A stretch of DNA of 64,000 bases from Phoronis australis (lineage: Eukaryota; Phoronida; Phoronidae): NCBI GenBank assembly GCA_002633005.1, contig NMRA01000004.1, forward strand, positions 52,353-116,352. The letters run 5' to 3'. Below the pieces are notes generated by a model that worked only from the letters and a program-made list of their open reading frames with translations, ran no database searches and was not told the origin of the DNA. The position numbers and the translations under genes were made by a program. This document shows, piece after piece, positions 35,679 to 47,259 of the stretch. The number at the start of each line of letters is the position of its first letter. Position 1 is the first letter of the stretch.

Positions 35679-36774
35679 CTGACACAGGTGAGAGTAAAGA
35701 TGAATGAGAAGTCTACTTCAGATAATATGATTCTTGATCTAATATTGATTAATGAATAAAAACAGAACATAACAGCATTTAAAAGGATTGTAAACCCTGT
35801 TTTAATGATTTCAACCAATTCTCCTGCTGTCACCTGCTAATGTATCACTGGTGTCAATCTTGAAAGATAAAAGCAGGTCACAACTAAAAACTCACTCCGT
35901 TATTTCACGAATTGGACACTGTGGTCCTTGGTGGGCGTTTATTTTCCACAGTTACCGTGTAATTCGCTAAAAGCGTAGGTCACGCTTGCCCGCTTAGTAG
36001 AGTTTGAAAGGAGTTTTCAAGATTTCCTCCAAAATTTGGAAAGTTATCAAGGTTTACAGAGCATTATTTCGTTGCAGAGAACTGGACAGGAAAAGTCGTT
36101 GCCTCTATTATATGTGCACAGGCGGTCCGAAAGTTGCGAGGGCCGGACAATATCGATCGTTAGACTAAAAAAATAAAAAATAAAAAACGGGAACGCGATT
36201 CCGCCGTGATCTCAGCCCCCCCCCCCCCCCCCCCCCCCCCNGTCAAGGGGGGGAGCGGGCCCTGCCCCCCCCCAAATCCGCCTATGAGTTTACCTAAGAA
36301 AAGGCAACACAGTAAGTCAAGCGCTATAATACAATCCCTATTATCATTTGTGCTTCTCATCATCACAAATAAAAAGCAAGATAGATTGACATCCTGCATT
36401 CTTTCATGTCGTGATTTAGCAATATTTCATTAGTTTTTATAAATTAACCGATTGTCACTTTCTAATTATTCTAAACATTCGTGGCGGAACTTGAATTAGC
36501 AATCCTGAAAATCAGGGGGTTGGGTGCTTGAATTTCAAGAAATTGGAAGTGGGCACTTCCTCAAACATGGAAACTTTGACTGAGCCAAACAGTCGCCGTT
36601 GCCATCTAAAAAATCGAAAAATCGAAATTTAACTCCACAGACCCGAAGTTCAAAGAATTTGGCAAAATGTAAGTTGAGTTAAAGCTATCTAACTAAAAGT
36701 TAGTGTGCGTGAATAACTATGTATGCAGCTTGAGAAAGGAAAGAATGCCAGCCAAAATTCTAGGAATTGGTCTG
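35679..36774. other. Intron sequence of transporter copy 1 with poly-C/N join
   Basis: No coding sequence. Contains the poly-C run and N at 36218-36241. The CCCCCCCCAAATCCGCC tract near 36265 resembles the end of a GGCGGATT-type MITE. Confidence 0.45.
36218..36241. other. Poly-C run ending in N
   Basis: About 23 Cs directly before the N at 36241. A homopolymer-stalled or joined assembly position. Confidence 0.75.
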
Positions 36775-38146
36775 CCAATGTCATCAAGTCCTGTTGTCAG
36801 CAGTTCAGATTTTGCTCGGACGATCGAAATACATCATTTTAAAAAACTTCCATAAATGTGTTGCGTCAAATGACGATACAGTGTGAATGTCACAAGCAGA
36901 AATTTGAAACTTTTGTTGTTTACGTTCTGACGAAATCAAAAACCTCGACTTTATCGGAGGATTCGGCACTCAATAAGTGCCATAAGGAAAAAATAGGTAA
37001 GCCACAAAAAGTCACGTGATCTCGACGCCATGCATGACTTGTTATCCCGTCTACTTCTCATGTCGCCTTCGGTGGTAAACAAGGATGGCTCTTACAACTG
37101 CGAGAAAACTAAGGGGTTTCAGAAATAAATTTGTCGTAGCGTATACACGTAGAATGACAGCCTGCCACTTGATAACTGCCAATTTCAATAACGCGGCTGA
37201 TTCGAATGCACAGCACTGCAGAAAACCATGTCCGCAGTTCAAGGACCTCAACCACAAAGCCTCTGGAAATTGATTTGGGTTCCGCATTTACAATGTAAAA
37301 GGGCATTTTGAAAATCAATTCCGCATACCAAATTACGGGTAGGCTTTAGTCTGAGTAACTGGTGCTTGTCATTCTCAAAGGTATAGAGTGGGCGCATAGC
37401 TGAGCAGTGATTGTTTCATCCCAAAATTTCCAGAGTAGGGGTTGGCGATTACGTGAGCATGGGCATTAACCCGAATGTTTACTTTGATATTCATATTTCA
37501 ACGAATAATTCTTAACAACGAAGGAGTTTTACCAATAATCTCAAGACACATCTTAGATTTGAAAATATGATAACGGAGACCTCCAAATCTGCTAACAATA
37601 AACTTCAAGCTGGTTTAAAACGCCAACAATACCACTATGAGCACTCCAGACGGCACAGTTTTAGAAAACCAGAAGCGTTACATATTGAATTTAAAAGAAA
37701 TTTCTTCTCCAGCAAAATCACAACTAAGAAACTTACTGCTGCAATACACCCATGTTCCAAAACAGTAATCACAACAGCTGATAGCACACACAAAACAGAC
37801 ATTCAATGAACAGTGTCTTGCAGACTGATCAGTACACATACCACTGAAAAAATGATTGCACGGCACCCTCTCCTAAATCCTCTACCTGGCTGGCACCGAA
37901 AGGGCCAACATTAGCCTTAATACCTCCTGTTCCTATGGCAACAGTGAAGAGACCAATCAGGAAGTATAGCTGTTTGAATGTCTGGGAGAGAAAGATAAAA
38001 ACATTTGACATTTTCAAACAATCTTGATTATATGACAACAAAATCTATAAATATCCATTTTTAAGATCCAAACCAAAAGTATGTTGAGCTAAAACGGAAG
38101 CTTCATTTTGGTATTGATTTTAATAAATTACTAAAAAGTACATGTA
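36775..38146. repeat. Direct copy A of a ~1.37 kb sequence including a transporter exon, ends at an N
   Basis: Begins CCAATGTCATCAAGTCCTG and ends AAAAGTACATGTA right before the N at 38147. Copy B (38148-39512) begins CCAATGTCATCAAATCCTG right after the N. Identity is about 97-98% with small indels (1372 versus 1365 bases). Most likely two alleles left unmerged. Confidence 0.88.
37842..37981 (-). CDS. Transporter copy 1, POT signature exon
   Basis: Acceptor TTTCTCTCCCAG before 37981, donor TTTCAGTG|GTATGTG after 37842. 140 bp. It encodes TFKQLYFLIGLFTVAIGTGG and the family signature KANVGPFGASQVED. The split W codon joins in phase with the FYWFINVG exon. Confidence 0.82.
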
Positions 38147-38147
38147 N

Positions 38148-39512
38148 CCAATGTCATCAAATCCTGTTGTCAGCAGTTCAGATTTTGCTCGGACGATCGA
38201 AATACATCATTTTAAAAAACTTCCATAAATGTGTTGTGTCAAATGACGATACAGTGTGAATGTCACAATCAGAAATTTGAAACTTTTGTTGTTTACGTTC
38301 TGAAGAAATCAAAAACCTCGACTTTATCGGAGGATTCGTCACTCAATAAGTGGTATAAGGAAAAAATAGGTAAGCCACAAAAAGTCACGTGATCTCGACG
38401 CCATGCATGACTTTTTATCCCGTCTACTTCTCATGTCGCCTTTGGTGGTAAACAAGGATGGCTCTTACAACTGCGAGAAAACTAAGGGGTTTCAGAAATA
38501 AATTTGTCGTAGCGTACACACGTAGAATGAGAGCCTGCCACTTGATAACTGCCAATTTCAATAACGCGGCTGATTCGAATGCACAGCACTGCAGAAGACC
38601 ATGTCAGCAGTTCAAGGACCTCAACCACAAAGCCTCTGGAAATTGATTTGGGTTCCGCATTTAAAAGCGCATTTTGAAAATCAATTCCGCATACCAAATT
38701 ACGGGTAGGCTTTAGTCTGAGTAGCTGGTGCTTGTCATTCTCAAAGGTATAGAGTGGGCGCATAGCTGAGCAGTGATTGTTTCATCCCAAAATTTCCAGA
38801 GTAGGGGTTGGCGATTACGTGAGAATGGGCATTAACCCGAATGTTTACTTTGATATTCATATTTCAACGAATAATTCTTAACAACGAAGCAGTTTTACCG
38901 ATAATCTCAAGACACATCTTAGATTTGAAAATATGATAACGGAGACATCCAAATCTGCTAACAATAACCTTCAAGCTGGTTTAAAGCGCCAACAATACCA
39001 CTATGAGCACTCAAGACGGCACAGTTTTAGAAAACCAGAAGCGTTACATATTGAATTTAAAAGAAATTTCTTCTCCAGCAAAATCACAACTAAGCAACTT
39101 ACTGCTGCAATACACCCATGTTCCAAAACAGTAATCACAACAGCTGATAGCACACACAAAACAGACATTCAATGAACAGTGTCTTGCAGACTGATTAGTA
39201 CACATACCATTGAAAAAATGATTGCACGGCACCCTCTCCTAAATCCTCTACCTGGCTGGCACCGAAAGGGCCAACATTAGCCTTAATACCTCCTGTTCCT
39301 ATGGCAACAGTGAAGAGACCAATCAGGAAGTATAGCTGTTTGAATGTCTGGGAGAGAAAGATAAAAACATTTGACATTTTCAAACAATCTTGATTATATG
39401 ACAACAAAATCTATAAATATCCATTTTTAAGATCCAAACCAAAAGTATGTTGAGCTAAAACGGAAGCTTCATTTTGGTATTGATTTTAATAAATTACTAA
39501 AAAGTACATGTA
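38148..39512. repeat. Direct copy B of the ~1.37 kb sequence
   Basis: Near-identical to 36775-38146 and continues into unique sequence (TATTCTCTTTTAAAAG). Exon 39208-39347 within it has the same predicted protein as 37842-37981. Confidence 0.88.
39208..39347 (-). CDS. Transporter copy 1, POT signature exon, second allelic copy
   Basis: Same protein as 37842-37981, including the signature GTGGIKANVGPFGASQVED and ending in FFQ plus a split W codon. It lies in the right-hand member of an N-flanked duplicate. A transcript with both copies would repeat a helix pair, so one is almost certainly an assembly duplicate. Confidence 0.75.
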
Positions 39513-41596
39513 TATTCTCTTTTAAAAGACATATACAATGTTGTTCCCCTAGTCCCTAGTAACTTTGAAATAAATGTAGACATAGTGTCATCTTCTTTAG
39601 CGTAATTGCACCAAATGACACAAAAACACAGCCTTTGGAGAGCACAGATTTTTTTGGCTAATAGCTTTTAAAGGGCAAACAGGTCGGGTAGTGGTTAGTC
39701 ATTATTCTTCGCACTTCGTGTTTTCGTCCACCAGAGACTGCTCCTTTGGTTTATAATTTATCACGAGGCACTTTATGGCTCAGTGCATCGCATGGAAGCA
39801 AACTGAAGATTTGTCATGAGAAACAAAAAATGGAAACAAGACCTCTGTGGAAAGCCAATTCAGTAAAACGTCTTTAATTTGTATCACGCTTTGCAGAAAC
39901 ATTACAGAGAACAGGTCATGGAATAAGTATTTTGTTGTCTTTTTTGTTTTTAGTTTTGCCATTTTCAAAGGACTTCTGAGTCATTCGGAGCATGTGAAAT
40001 GTTATTCCACTTTTTGCGATGCTTCATGTCCAAAACAACCAGACACACAACAAATGATCTTCGCAATTAAATAGAAACGGGCGGGCACACTTCACCATAC
40101 GACCAGACCTACACTACATTCTGGGTATTTGTTTGCAACACCACTGATTGCAGCGGGTGACGAAAGCATAGAAGGCACACACTGTGATCATTTCCAAACA
40201 ATGAAAACTAACCCTAAATAATGATAGAGCTGGCGCCCTTTTATTTCAACCACTTTGTAATTGATTTTGAGGAATAAGGTCAAAGAAATTGACGAGTTAT
40301 TTCCTTTGTTCTGTTCAACGTGGTCTCTCATTCAGCCACCTACCTCGTCATCTACAAGACCTACGTTCGTTCTCTTCATTTTTTCCCCACCCCCCATCCC
40401 GGGTGTCGGTTCCACTTTCTCTTTGCTCGTATATATTTCCTGTTAGTTTTTTTTTTCTTTCAAGTTTTGTTTTCATGTTCTGTACTTTTCCTTTAAGCCC
40501 TTCAGGCAGTTTTCTTGTTTTGTTCCCTCTTGCAGGGCTATTCATTGTACACGCCGGTGGGCGTTTTTTGCATGCCCATCTTGCAGAGTCTTAGTTAGTT
40601 TTATCTATTACGTCATAATAAATGACAATATTCGCAATCCTCCTCTTGTTTTACTCTGCAACATAGCTCGTGGCGTACCCCGGGCAAAATAGATTACGAT
40701 AAAAACTGCCAAGCGGGGATAGCAGTGGTTCAAGAATCAAATTATAACTACGCTCTTCTCAACAGAAAGTTGCGTACGTCTGATTTCCACAATCCCTCAC
40801 TAAACGCGGTGCACGTTGAGACGCGTAAAAACAGAGAAGCAACCAAAGTAGCTGCCAGTCATACAACGCAAGTGTCCTTGAATTATGCATGGACGTCGCT
40901 CTAAGTCACAATTGTAGAGCACTTAGTAAAATAAGTGCTCTGCAAACGCTACACTGTTGTTCAAATCAGAGCCTGGAGTGACCACTTATCTTGTGACAAA
41001 GTGGTATGCAAATGTGTCAGGTCAGCCATGGATCCAGAAGTAATCAAGACTCTTCCAGTTCAATCTTTTTTGTAACGAGTAGTGATGAACGGATTTAAAA
41101 CGACTACTTTCTGCCTGTTGAGCTCCCAGTCTAGCTGTGATTTCGTCACTATTTCTTCAAATGAACTGTCATAGCTCTTGTAAACTCTGCTTCTCTAAAC
41201 ATAACTAAATTCGCAGTCCACTTATTGTTCTGAAACTGGCTAGAACTTATTCCTAAAGGCCTTATAACGTAAAGTTACTTCTCAGTATGATCTCGAAAAC
41301 TGAACTAAGTGTTGTACAAACTAGGCGTGTCTTTGGACAAAGTTGTCTGTTTCAACCCTTCCAGGGCCCATTTCATGTGAAGATGAGGTTGGTGTTTCAA
41401 ACCCTTGATTAGGATTACAACAGTGTTTCCAGGCTTGACAATAACTGACAGTTATTCATAGTTGGTCAAGACTAGGCTTCGTGTAAAATGCGTACCAAGA
41501 TCAAGCCGAGTGCGAGTGATAGGCTACATATAAGCTGCATTAATGGTTACTCCTTGATAGAATGCATTAGTTTATAACACCTTAAATTATACTTAC
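39513..41596. other. Intron of transporter copy 1, no gene seen
   Basis: Contains a pyrimidine-rich stretch (40370-40470), an isolated AATAAA near 40618 and a perfect 10 bp hairpin at 40916-40941. The overlapping frames at 40261-40594 read through pyrimidine-rich DNA and show no domain. Confidence 0.4.
40916..40941. repeat. Perfect 10 bp stem hairpin
   Basis: AGAGCACTTA at 40916-40925, a six-base loop, and TAAGTGCTCT at 40932-40941. Confidence 0.75.
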
Positions 41597-41757
41597 TATA
41601 CTCATGTCCCAGGACTGAAACACCTGTCCAAATGCTGCAGTGGGCAGTAACAGGGCACCTACGATGTAGACGAGACCAGCTCCGTATATTGCATTGAAGC
41701 GCCCAGCTATGGAATCGGCAATCAATCCGCCGATAACCGGCAGAAAATAAGATGTTC
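41597..41757 (-). CDS. Transporter copy 1, exon with GTSYFLPVIGGLIADS
   Basis: Acceptor TTTTTTCTAG before 41757, donor AGTATA|GTAAGT after 41597. 161 bp. It encodes the TM2-3 region of the major facilitator fold (GGLIADSIAGRFNAIYGAGL). Confidence 0.82.
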
Positions 41758-43861
41758 CTAGAAAAAAATAGTGTGTGCGTCGAAACAAACTAATGCAAGT
41801 ACAGGTGAGTGAAGAGGCATTTACAATTTCTCATTAAAAAATGTTGAAATGAGTAAAGTTCATTACATGACGAGTCATTATTTCTGGTGTTTGGCATTTA
41901 CGTTCATAACGAGTGATAAGTCTAGCCTTTCGACGAATGATCTTGACGTTTTCCACTGTCTCCGTTTTAGAACTACACTGTAGGCCATTTTCAAAATGGC
42001 ACGCTAAAAGTAAGGGATTCAACTAAAGTCATAAAGCAGACAACTTCTTGATACAAGTGCCCATCACGGTAAAAATCGCAAAATCATATTACAATTCACA
42101 AGCACCCCACTGTTACATTTAATGCCCTGAGTTTTATTTAAATTTCACAATTTCCGAAGAAAAACTATAAAACGAAATTAACACTTCGGTGGGCAGCGCT
42201 CGCAATCCAAAGAGACCTGGGTGGCTGATTAAGGAGAGAGTAGTACTCCCTTCTTAATCAGAACATCGGCTAAATATCCAAAAAATCAAACATGAAGTTC
42301 AGCACATAAAAAATACAAGGGATCGGCAGAATTTGTCCAAAAAATGGGCAAGGACTGTTGTCTCTTTAATAGCAACAAAATACCTGAAGGGAAGGTTTAG
42401 GCCTATAGAGAAGTGGCAGAAGTAAAACACACCAGGAAATTAATAGCCACGCTCTCCTTGATAAAAACATATCTGTCAAATTTCTTGAATAAAGCTTCAA
42501 ATGTTATCTGCTGGATAAGTTTGATTGTTGCGTGACGTCTGGTGCATTGTTCAACAATAACAACGTGACGCGTGATAATGCGACGTCATTGTTGTTATTC
42601 AGCGTATAACTTTTATGCAACTGGGCCCAGACTTACAACTCTTTATCGTTGTGGGAACACGACAACGTTTTCAGCGTTGTTTAATCTTAAAACCTGATGG
42701 AAAAGCTGGGCGGAGTTGCCTAAGACGAAACCTATTCATTTTTCATGCACAAACTCTTCGCGATGTTTGTATTTTTCGTGAGTCGTTTAAACATAGCACT
42801 GCCAGGAGGTGGAAAACAACTCTTTACGCACCTGAAAAACTTTATCGTGCACAAGAAGAACGAGGCATTGTTGAAACAGTTTGCATTTAGAAAAAATAGC
42901 TGGAAATCGACTAGAGTTGATGATGCAACCCAGTTAGTTATACACCTCTGTGTCAAGTTATAATAAAAATTTCGTGAAGTTTTTTGAAAGCAATAAAAGA
43001 CAGCCAATATATCAGATGTCAATAACCAAAATGGTCAACAGAAAATCGATTGTTGCTGGCGTACTCTCAACACTATTTTCAACGATTTCATGAACTGCCA
43101 ATTCTACTTTCAGCTACTAAGAAACGCAGTGTCCGATATTTCAAAAAGAATGATGAATGCCGATATCACAAGTTAGGCCTAGAGTATCCTTTTAAGTTTG
43201 GCAAGTTTGGTTGACCTTGACCTGCGGCATACACATAGGGATGATGGAATACACATAACAGGCTTATAACTTTAAGTGGTCAAAGGTGCAGACATGTTTG
43301 ATTACATTCTGTGGTAATATGGGAGAATACAAGATACTGCGGGAAGTGTGTAATAAACAAGTCAAAAGGTACAATCCTGCGTCTTTATGGAAATCGCCCA
43401 TGTCCCAATCTTCGGAATCGAGAAAATTTAATGTCTCATGAAAACAACCCAGCGCTAACACCCTCACCGGCCGAGTTTGGGCAACTCGATCGATTCGCTA
43501 AATTAAAATCTCCCGCTATCTTCAAACTATACAGCTCCAGCTGAAGTTTTCTTTCTCTGGAGATTAACTTGGGAAATCAGCAGCGAAATTCTCTATCATA
43601 GGTTTGGGTGTAAATACTGGTGATGACAACAGTGCTTTTTAAATTTCCATTTGAAAGTTTTCAAATATCGTAAAAATTGAATAGTTCATAACATTACGCA
43701 TTGTTACGTTTTTGAACTTTGAAAATCGGACAAGAAATGTAACTTTCATAACCTAAACTTAGAAAGTGATGCAATGTCGGTATTCTGCTTCATTGACTCT
43801 GCTGGGTGCGAAACTAGAAGTATTGAGGAGAGCCAACTGTCATCATACGATTCTGGGTATG
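41758..43861. other. First intron of transporter copy 1, proximal part
   Basis: No coding feature is supported. Frames at 42615-43022 overlap on both strands and lack domains. A near-palindromic segment with AACAACGTGACGCG facing CGACGTCATTGTTGTT lies at about 42553-42600. Confidence 0.35.
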
Positions 43862-44020
43862 CAGTGGCGGATTTAGATGGGGGTCAAGGGGCTATGCCTC
43901 ACCCTAAAATTCAAGCAGACTCCATGCGGCAGTTGGGGGCTGCAAATGTTTGACGGTCAAAATCCTGGCTAATACTCTGCCGTGCCCCCCCCCAACTCAA
44001 AATCCCGGATCCGCCCCTGG
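43862..44020. mobile_element. 159 bp MITE with CAGKGGCGGAT ends
   Basis: The left end CAGTGGCGGATTTAG and the right end, read inward CCAGGGGCGGATCCGGGATT, are the widespread CAGGGGCGGAT-type termini. TATG lies directly outside both ends (43858-43861 and 44021-44024). This terminus type is usually mobilised by hAT-like transposases; assignment here is by resemblance. Confidence 0.72.
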
Positions 44021-44554
44021 TATGAGCTTGAATTTCTGTGTCTCAACTTTTAGAGACTTCCCAAACTGGAGGCATTTATTGAAGTGTAATTTTAGGCTTT
44101 CGATCACAACGAACACGTGTACACTTTACGGAAACAAGTCATGGCAGATTTTTTAAAAACCAGTCACGGCAGATCGGGTTATTGTTAGGGATGCACAATT
44201 TTTGTGTCAGAAATTGAGTTCTGAACTCATGCATGTCATTGGTGTGAAGAAGTAGAGTGAAAATGTTTTTTAAAGTAAAATATCTGTGGTGATGACAGCC
44301 AACAATCCCGTAGCTAGCATTCGAATTTTAGAACGGCGGACCTTTGATATTTTGCAAACGTCGACACTAGAATTTTCGGTAAGGCCCTTGACGCAGCTGA
44401 ATTAGTGGGCTATCAGTTCTACAATCCTGAGATAAGACGAAATTTGTAATACTAGAAATCAGGACGCCGTAACGGTTGTTCGCAAAGAACGCAGCTCAAA
44501 TTCGCATGTGATGTGGCCCAGAACTGATATATCGCGGGCAGTACCAGTGAAAGT

Positions 44555-45420
44555 GTCGCGCGTAATTACGACCGTGACTTCACTCGCGGTTTATTGGTCA
44601 CGTGGACTCTGACGCAGTTGCGCTCGTACTATTACACTCATATTTTCGCTCGTAGTTTTACATGCGTAATTTCACGCTCGTAGTTTTCACATGTTATGAA
44701 GTATTCAGAAGGTAAAATCTCAGGTGCAAATTTTAGTGCAAAGGTTAAAAATATCAAAGATTGACTGAAATATTTTCACTTGCTGCCCTATCCCTCCCAG
44801 GAACTTGAAAGTGATTCGTTTTAGTGCATATTAATGTGCCAAAATGTATATCTAGCAGGTTGTCTGACAATGCTTTTACATTATTTTTTAAAATAACCAT
44901 GCTTTTTCATTTATTTAGGCAAAGTTTCATTCTGTTACTCTGAATCATGCGTGCAGAAGACATATGACATTGCAAAAAACATTGGTTCAAAACGGCTTTT
45001 ATGGGGTTGTGTAGTAAAATTTCCAAATGTTGGTGGTAAATCACTCACTCCATACTCACGACATTCGCAAACGAACCATTTGCATAACAAAAACAATATC
45101 AACTGCGTATTGATTTAATGAGTGGCGGTCTCGTGGACTCGTACTTAAATATAATGACTATACGTGCTAAAATTACGAGCGAAAAATACGATCGTAAAAC
45201 TTCTTTAGAGCTCACGTGACCAATAAACTAATTTCTTATTGGATATAGCGATTCCGGTCGTAAAACACGAGCGAACGGTTTTCGTCGGAATCTCGAGCGT
45301 AGGCCTAATTATGGACGAGCGATTTCTGAGCGACGTCTCGGTCGGGATCACGAGCGTAATCATGGGCGAACAATTTTGGTCGTAAAACACGAGCGAAATC
45401 TTGGTCGTGATTACGACCGT
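44555..45420. mobile_element. ~865 bp inverted-repeat element with clustered ACGAGCG motifs
   Basis: An exact 16 bp inverted pair GTTTATTGGTCACGTG (44589-44604, complement at 45213-45228) and palindromic ATTACGACC-type ends bound the element. The right arm has ACGAGCG at 45175, 45267, 45315, 45350 and 45389, and TCGAGCG at 45293. The left arm has the complement CGCTCGT at 44621, 44647 and 44675. The interior is AT-rich without a credible protein. Arrays of a short subterminal motif facing inward suggest transposase-binding sites (inference). Confidence 0.65.
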
Positions 45421-45459
45421 TATTAGATGCGCTCAGTGTTGCAGCTGGAAAACAACGAC

Positions 45460-46055
45460 CGCTGGTTCCCTGCGTGCCGCTAGGTGGGGCGGTAGCCGCA
45501 CCAGCACGCAGGTATCACTTAATTTTCCTCGGTAATTTTTTTCACACCGGCGTTTCTGATTGGCTAGTCGCATTCTCAACAGGCAGCGCTTTACGCAAAC
45601 AAACTGGCATGACTGATGGACTGAAGTGTAAATGTGGTCTGTTGTACAGATAAATCGGTGCTTAAAAATTATGTTCAAGAAATGTGAAGCCTAGAAATTG
45701 TGATTGCGCCTTTTCGAAATGCATCTTTCTACTGTCGATGACTTTTGTTTACGATAATGTCCTGAATTCATGCAGTATGAATAACACACCGGTTAAATCG
45801 GCCAGATATGTGTTTATTGTACGCGTATGTGCTTCAAGCACGCGGCTATTAAACATCACTGCAGAAACGAAATACTAGCGGCTGCGACGCCACTTGCATG
45901 ACAAGGCCAATCGTTCCGACAGTCCGCCATTTTTTCACCCGGTGTTGTAAAGTTAACCAATGACTGCCGAGGTTACATCGACCAATGTGCTGGAGCGCGT
46001 GTCACCGTGCGTGATACCTGCGTGCTGGCTGGGCTAAGCACGCAGGGAACCAGCG
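45460..46055. mobile_element. ~596 bp inverted-repeat element, CGCTGGTTCCCTGCGTG ends
   Basis: The left end CGCTGGTTCCCTGCGTGC and the right end, read inward, are identical for 18 bases. After a short variable spacer, both arms share CCAGCACGCAGGTATCAC. The interior frames (45433-45878) show no domain. Target duplication is unclear. Confidence 0.8.
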
Positions 46056-46472
46056 AGGGGTAATAAGACACTTAATTTGGATTTCACACACACGCGGAAA
46101 CATGAGTACGAACTTGCATTTCTAAAAGAGAATGAAGTTGGAATACTGAATTCAACCACGATACCGTCATCTACGTACTGCCAACTGAAATAAACACCAC
46201 TCGGGTGTAGTTGGCAGTGAGGGTAGGTGGCCCGATGATTACGTGAAGCACTTTGAATCAGAATTCAAAATTATTACTAACTTGGTTATCATTGTAGTTA
46301 GTAGTACGAGTAGCTTCAACAATTTTGTTGTTGTTGTCCATCTATATATAGCTTTAACGGAGAGGCTGGGGCTGGATCTTTTCCTTCCGGCGATGGAACC
46401 CTCCGAACCCCCTCCCCCCTTTAATTTGTTTGCTGTGAGTTTATATATGTTTATTGCAATTTTGTACCTTAC

Positions 46473-46699
46473 CTACAAATACACCATTGATAATGAGACC
46501 GCTAGAAGTGCCTAGCTGAAGGTTTTCCGACAAGAACACAACTACATTGGCCGTTATACTGTAAAATGTGAGTCTCTCGCATAGCTCAGTGACAAGGATG
46601 CAGCAGGCAATGAATCTCCGGTTGGCATCCATTACTTGATGATTTCAACAGTTCTTCAGCAATTCCATTGACTGAACACTAGGACGGACAGTTCCGGAA
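46473..46699 (-). CDS. Transporter copy 1, first coding exon (coding from 46632)
   Basis: Acceptor CTGTTTTTCAG precedes 46699, leaving 67 bases of 5' UTR before the ATG at 46632-46630. It encodes MDANRRFIACCILVTELCER and TM1-2. The donor is GTATTTGTAG|GTAAGG. The acceptor implies at least one upstream non-coding exon. Confidence 0.75.
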
Positions 46700-46884
46700 C
46701 TGAAAAACAGTGATGCTCCAGAAACATACTCTTCGCAAAGCCACAAGTCTGCCTTCAGAAGCCCGTTGTTCCTGCAACAAATAAACTACTCAATAGTTCG
46801 AGGCTGTCAATCAGAACGTGAAAATACTGTAGTGAACCAAGCTCATGTTTCATGGCGGTGCTTTTTCCCGTTCAGTGACATTAC

Positions 46885-47056
46885 CTGACGTAGAGGGTTG
46901 TGAGCGTGTGATAACATCTAGCTTTTTGTTAACTTCCAAGCACAGTCTTTTGTCTGGTATGACAAGAGGGTGAACACAGTCAAACCCAGAGCGTTCGGAA
47001 AGAATCGAGATCGTCGTAACTTCGGTTGTAGTTGGGCGCTTTAAGCGATTCAAAAA
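46885..47056 (-). CDS. Possible exon upstream of transporter copy 1
   Basis: On the minus strand an AG (ATCATGTTTAG) before 47056 and a good donor (CTACGTCAG|GTAATG) after 46885 bound an open frame: LNRLKRPTTTEVTTISILSE and VIPDKRLCLEVNKKLDVITR. It sits just upstream of the first transporter coding exon. Joining it to 46699 meets a TGA before the transporter ATG, so it would be 5' untranslated or belong to something else. Unrecognised. Confidence 0.25.
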
Positions 47057-47144
47057 CTAAACATGATCAACATTTGACGAGGATTTCAGAAACGGTAATG
47101 GTTTATGTTCAAATATGTTATAACTTAACTTTTATTTTTAACAG

Positions 47145-47257
47145 CAGAGCCCATAAAGTCAGGCTATAGATACAATCTATTGGAGATTGGAGCAATTGTC
47201 GAACAAAAGCGAGCTGGCCCTCCAACCAAAAATGCCAGAATGGAGTTAATCAGTCGG
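47145..47257 (+). CDS. Possible internal exon of an unidentified plus-strand gene
   Basis: Acceptor TATTTTTAACAG before 47145 and donor CAGTCGG|GTAAGA after 47257 enclose 113 bases, open in one frame: EPIKSGYRYNLLEIGAIVEQ followed by KRAGPPTKNARMELISR. Both splice sites are strong. No neighbouring exon or family was recognised. Confidence 0.35.
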
Positions 47258-47259
47258 GT

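Larger units (their letters stand above)
29279..46699 (-). pseudogene. SLC15A3/A4-like proton-coupled peptide/histidine transporter, copy 1, 3'-truncated
   Basis: Exons on the minus strand are 46699-46473 (start codon 46632), 41757-41597, 37981-37842 (also present at 39347-39208, see below), 35678-35509, 35063-34852, 31177-30991 and 29421-29279. Phases join correctly throughout. The product follows the PHT/SLC15A4 pattern: TELCERLTFYSITANVVVFL, then GTGGIKANVGPFGASQVED, then FFQWFYWFINVGSA across a junction, then VIPIFLTFIPYWTLVNQMQS across a junction. The last exon loses homology at about 29279, after NASNITV, where the sequence becomes the antisense of the GPCR tail and hits a stop at 29240. 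The final transmembrane helices and C-tail are therefore absent. If transcribed it would give about 400 residues versus about 570 in the family. A non-functional duplicate is likely. Confidence 0.82.

Noticed and set aside
37085-37273. Small frame MALTTARKLRG... conserved again at 38458-38646
   Set aside because: Conservation reflects the near-identical N-flanked duplicate, not selection, and it lies in a transporter intron.
37842-39347. True internal exon duplication in the transporter
   Set aside because: Both copies lie in a larger repeat whose join is a single N, and copy 2 and family members have only one such helix pair.
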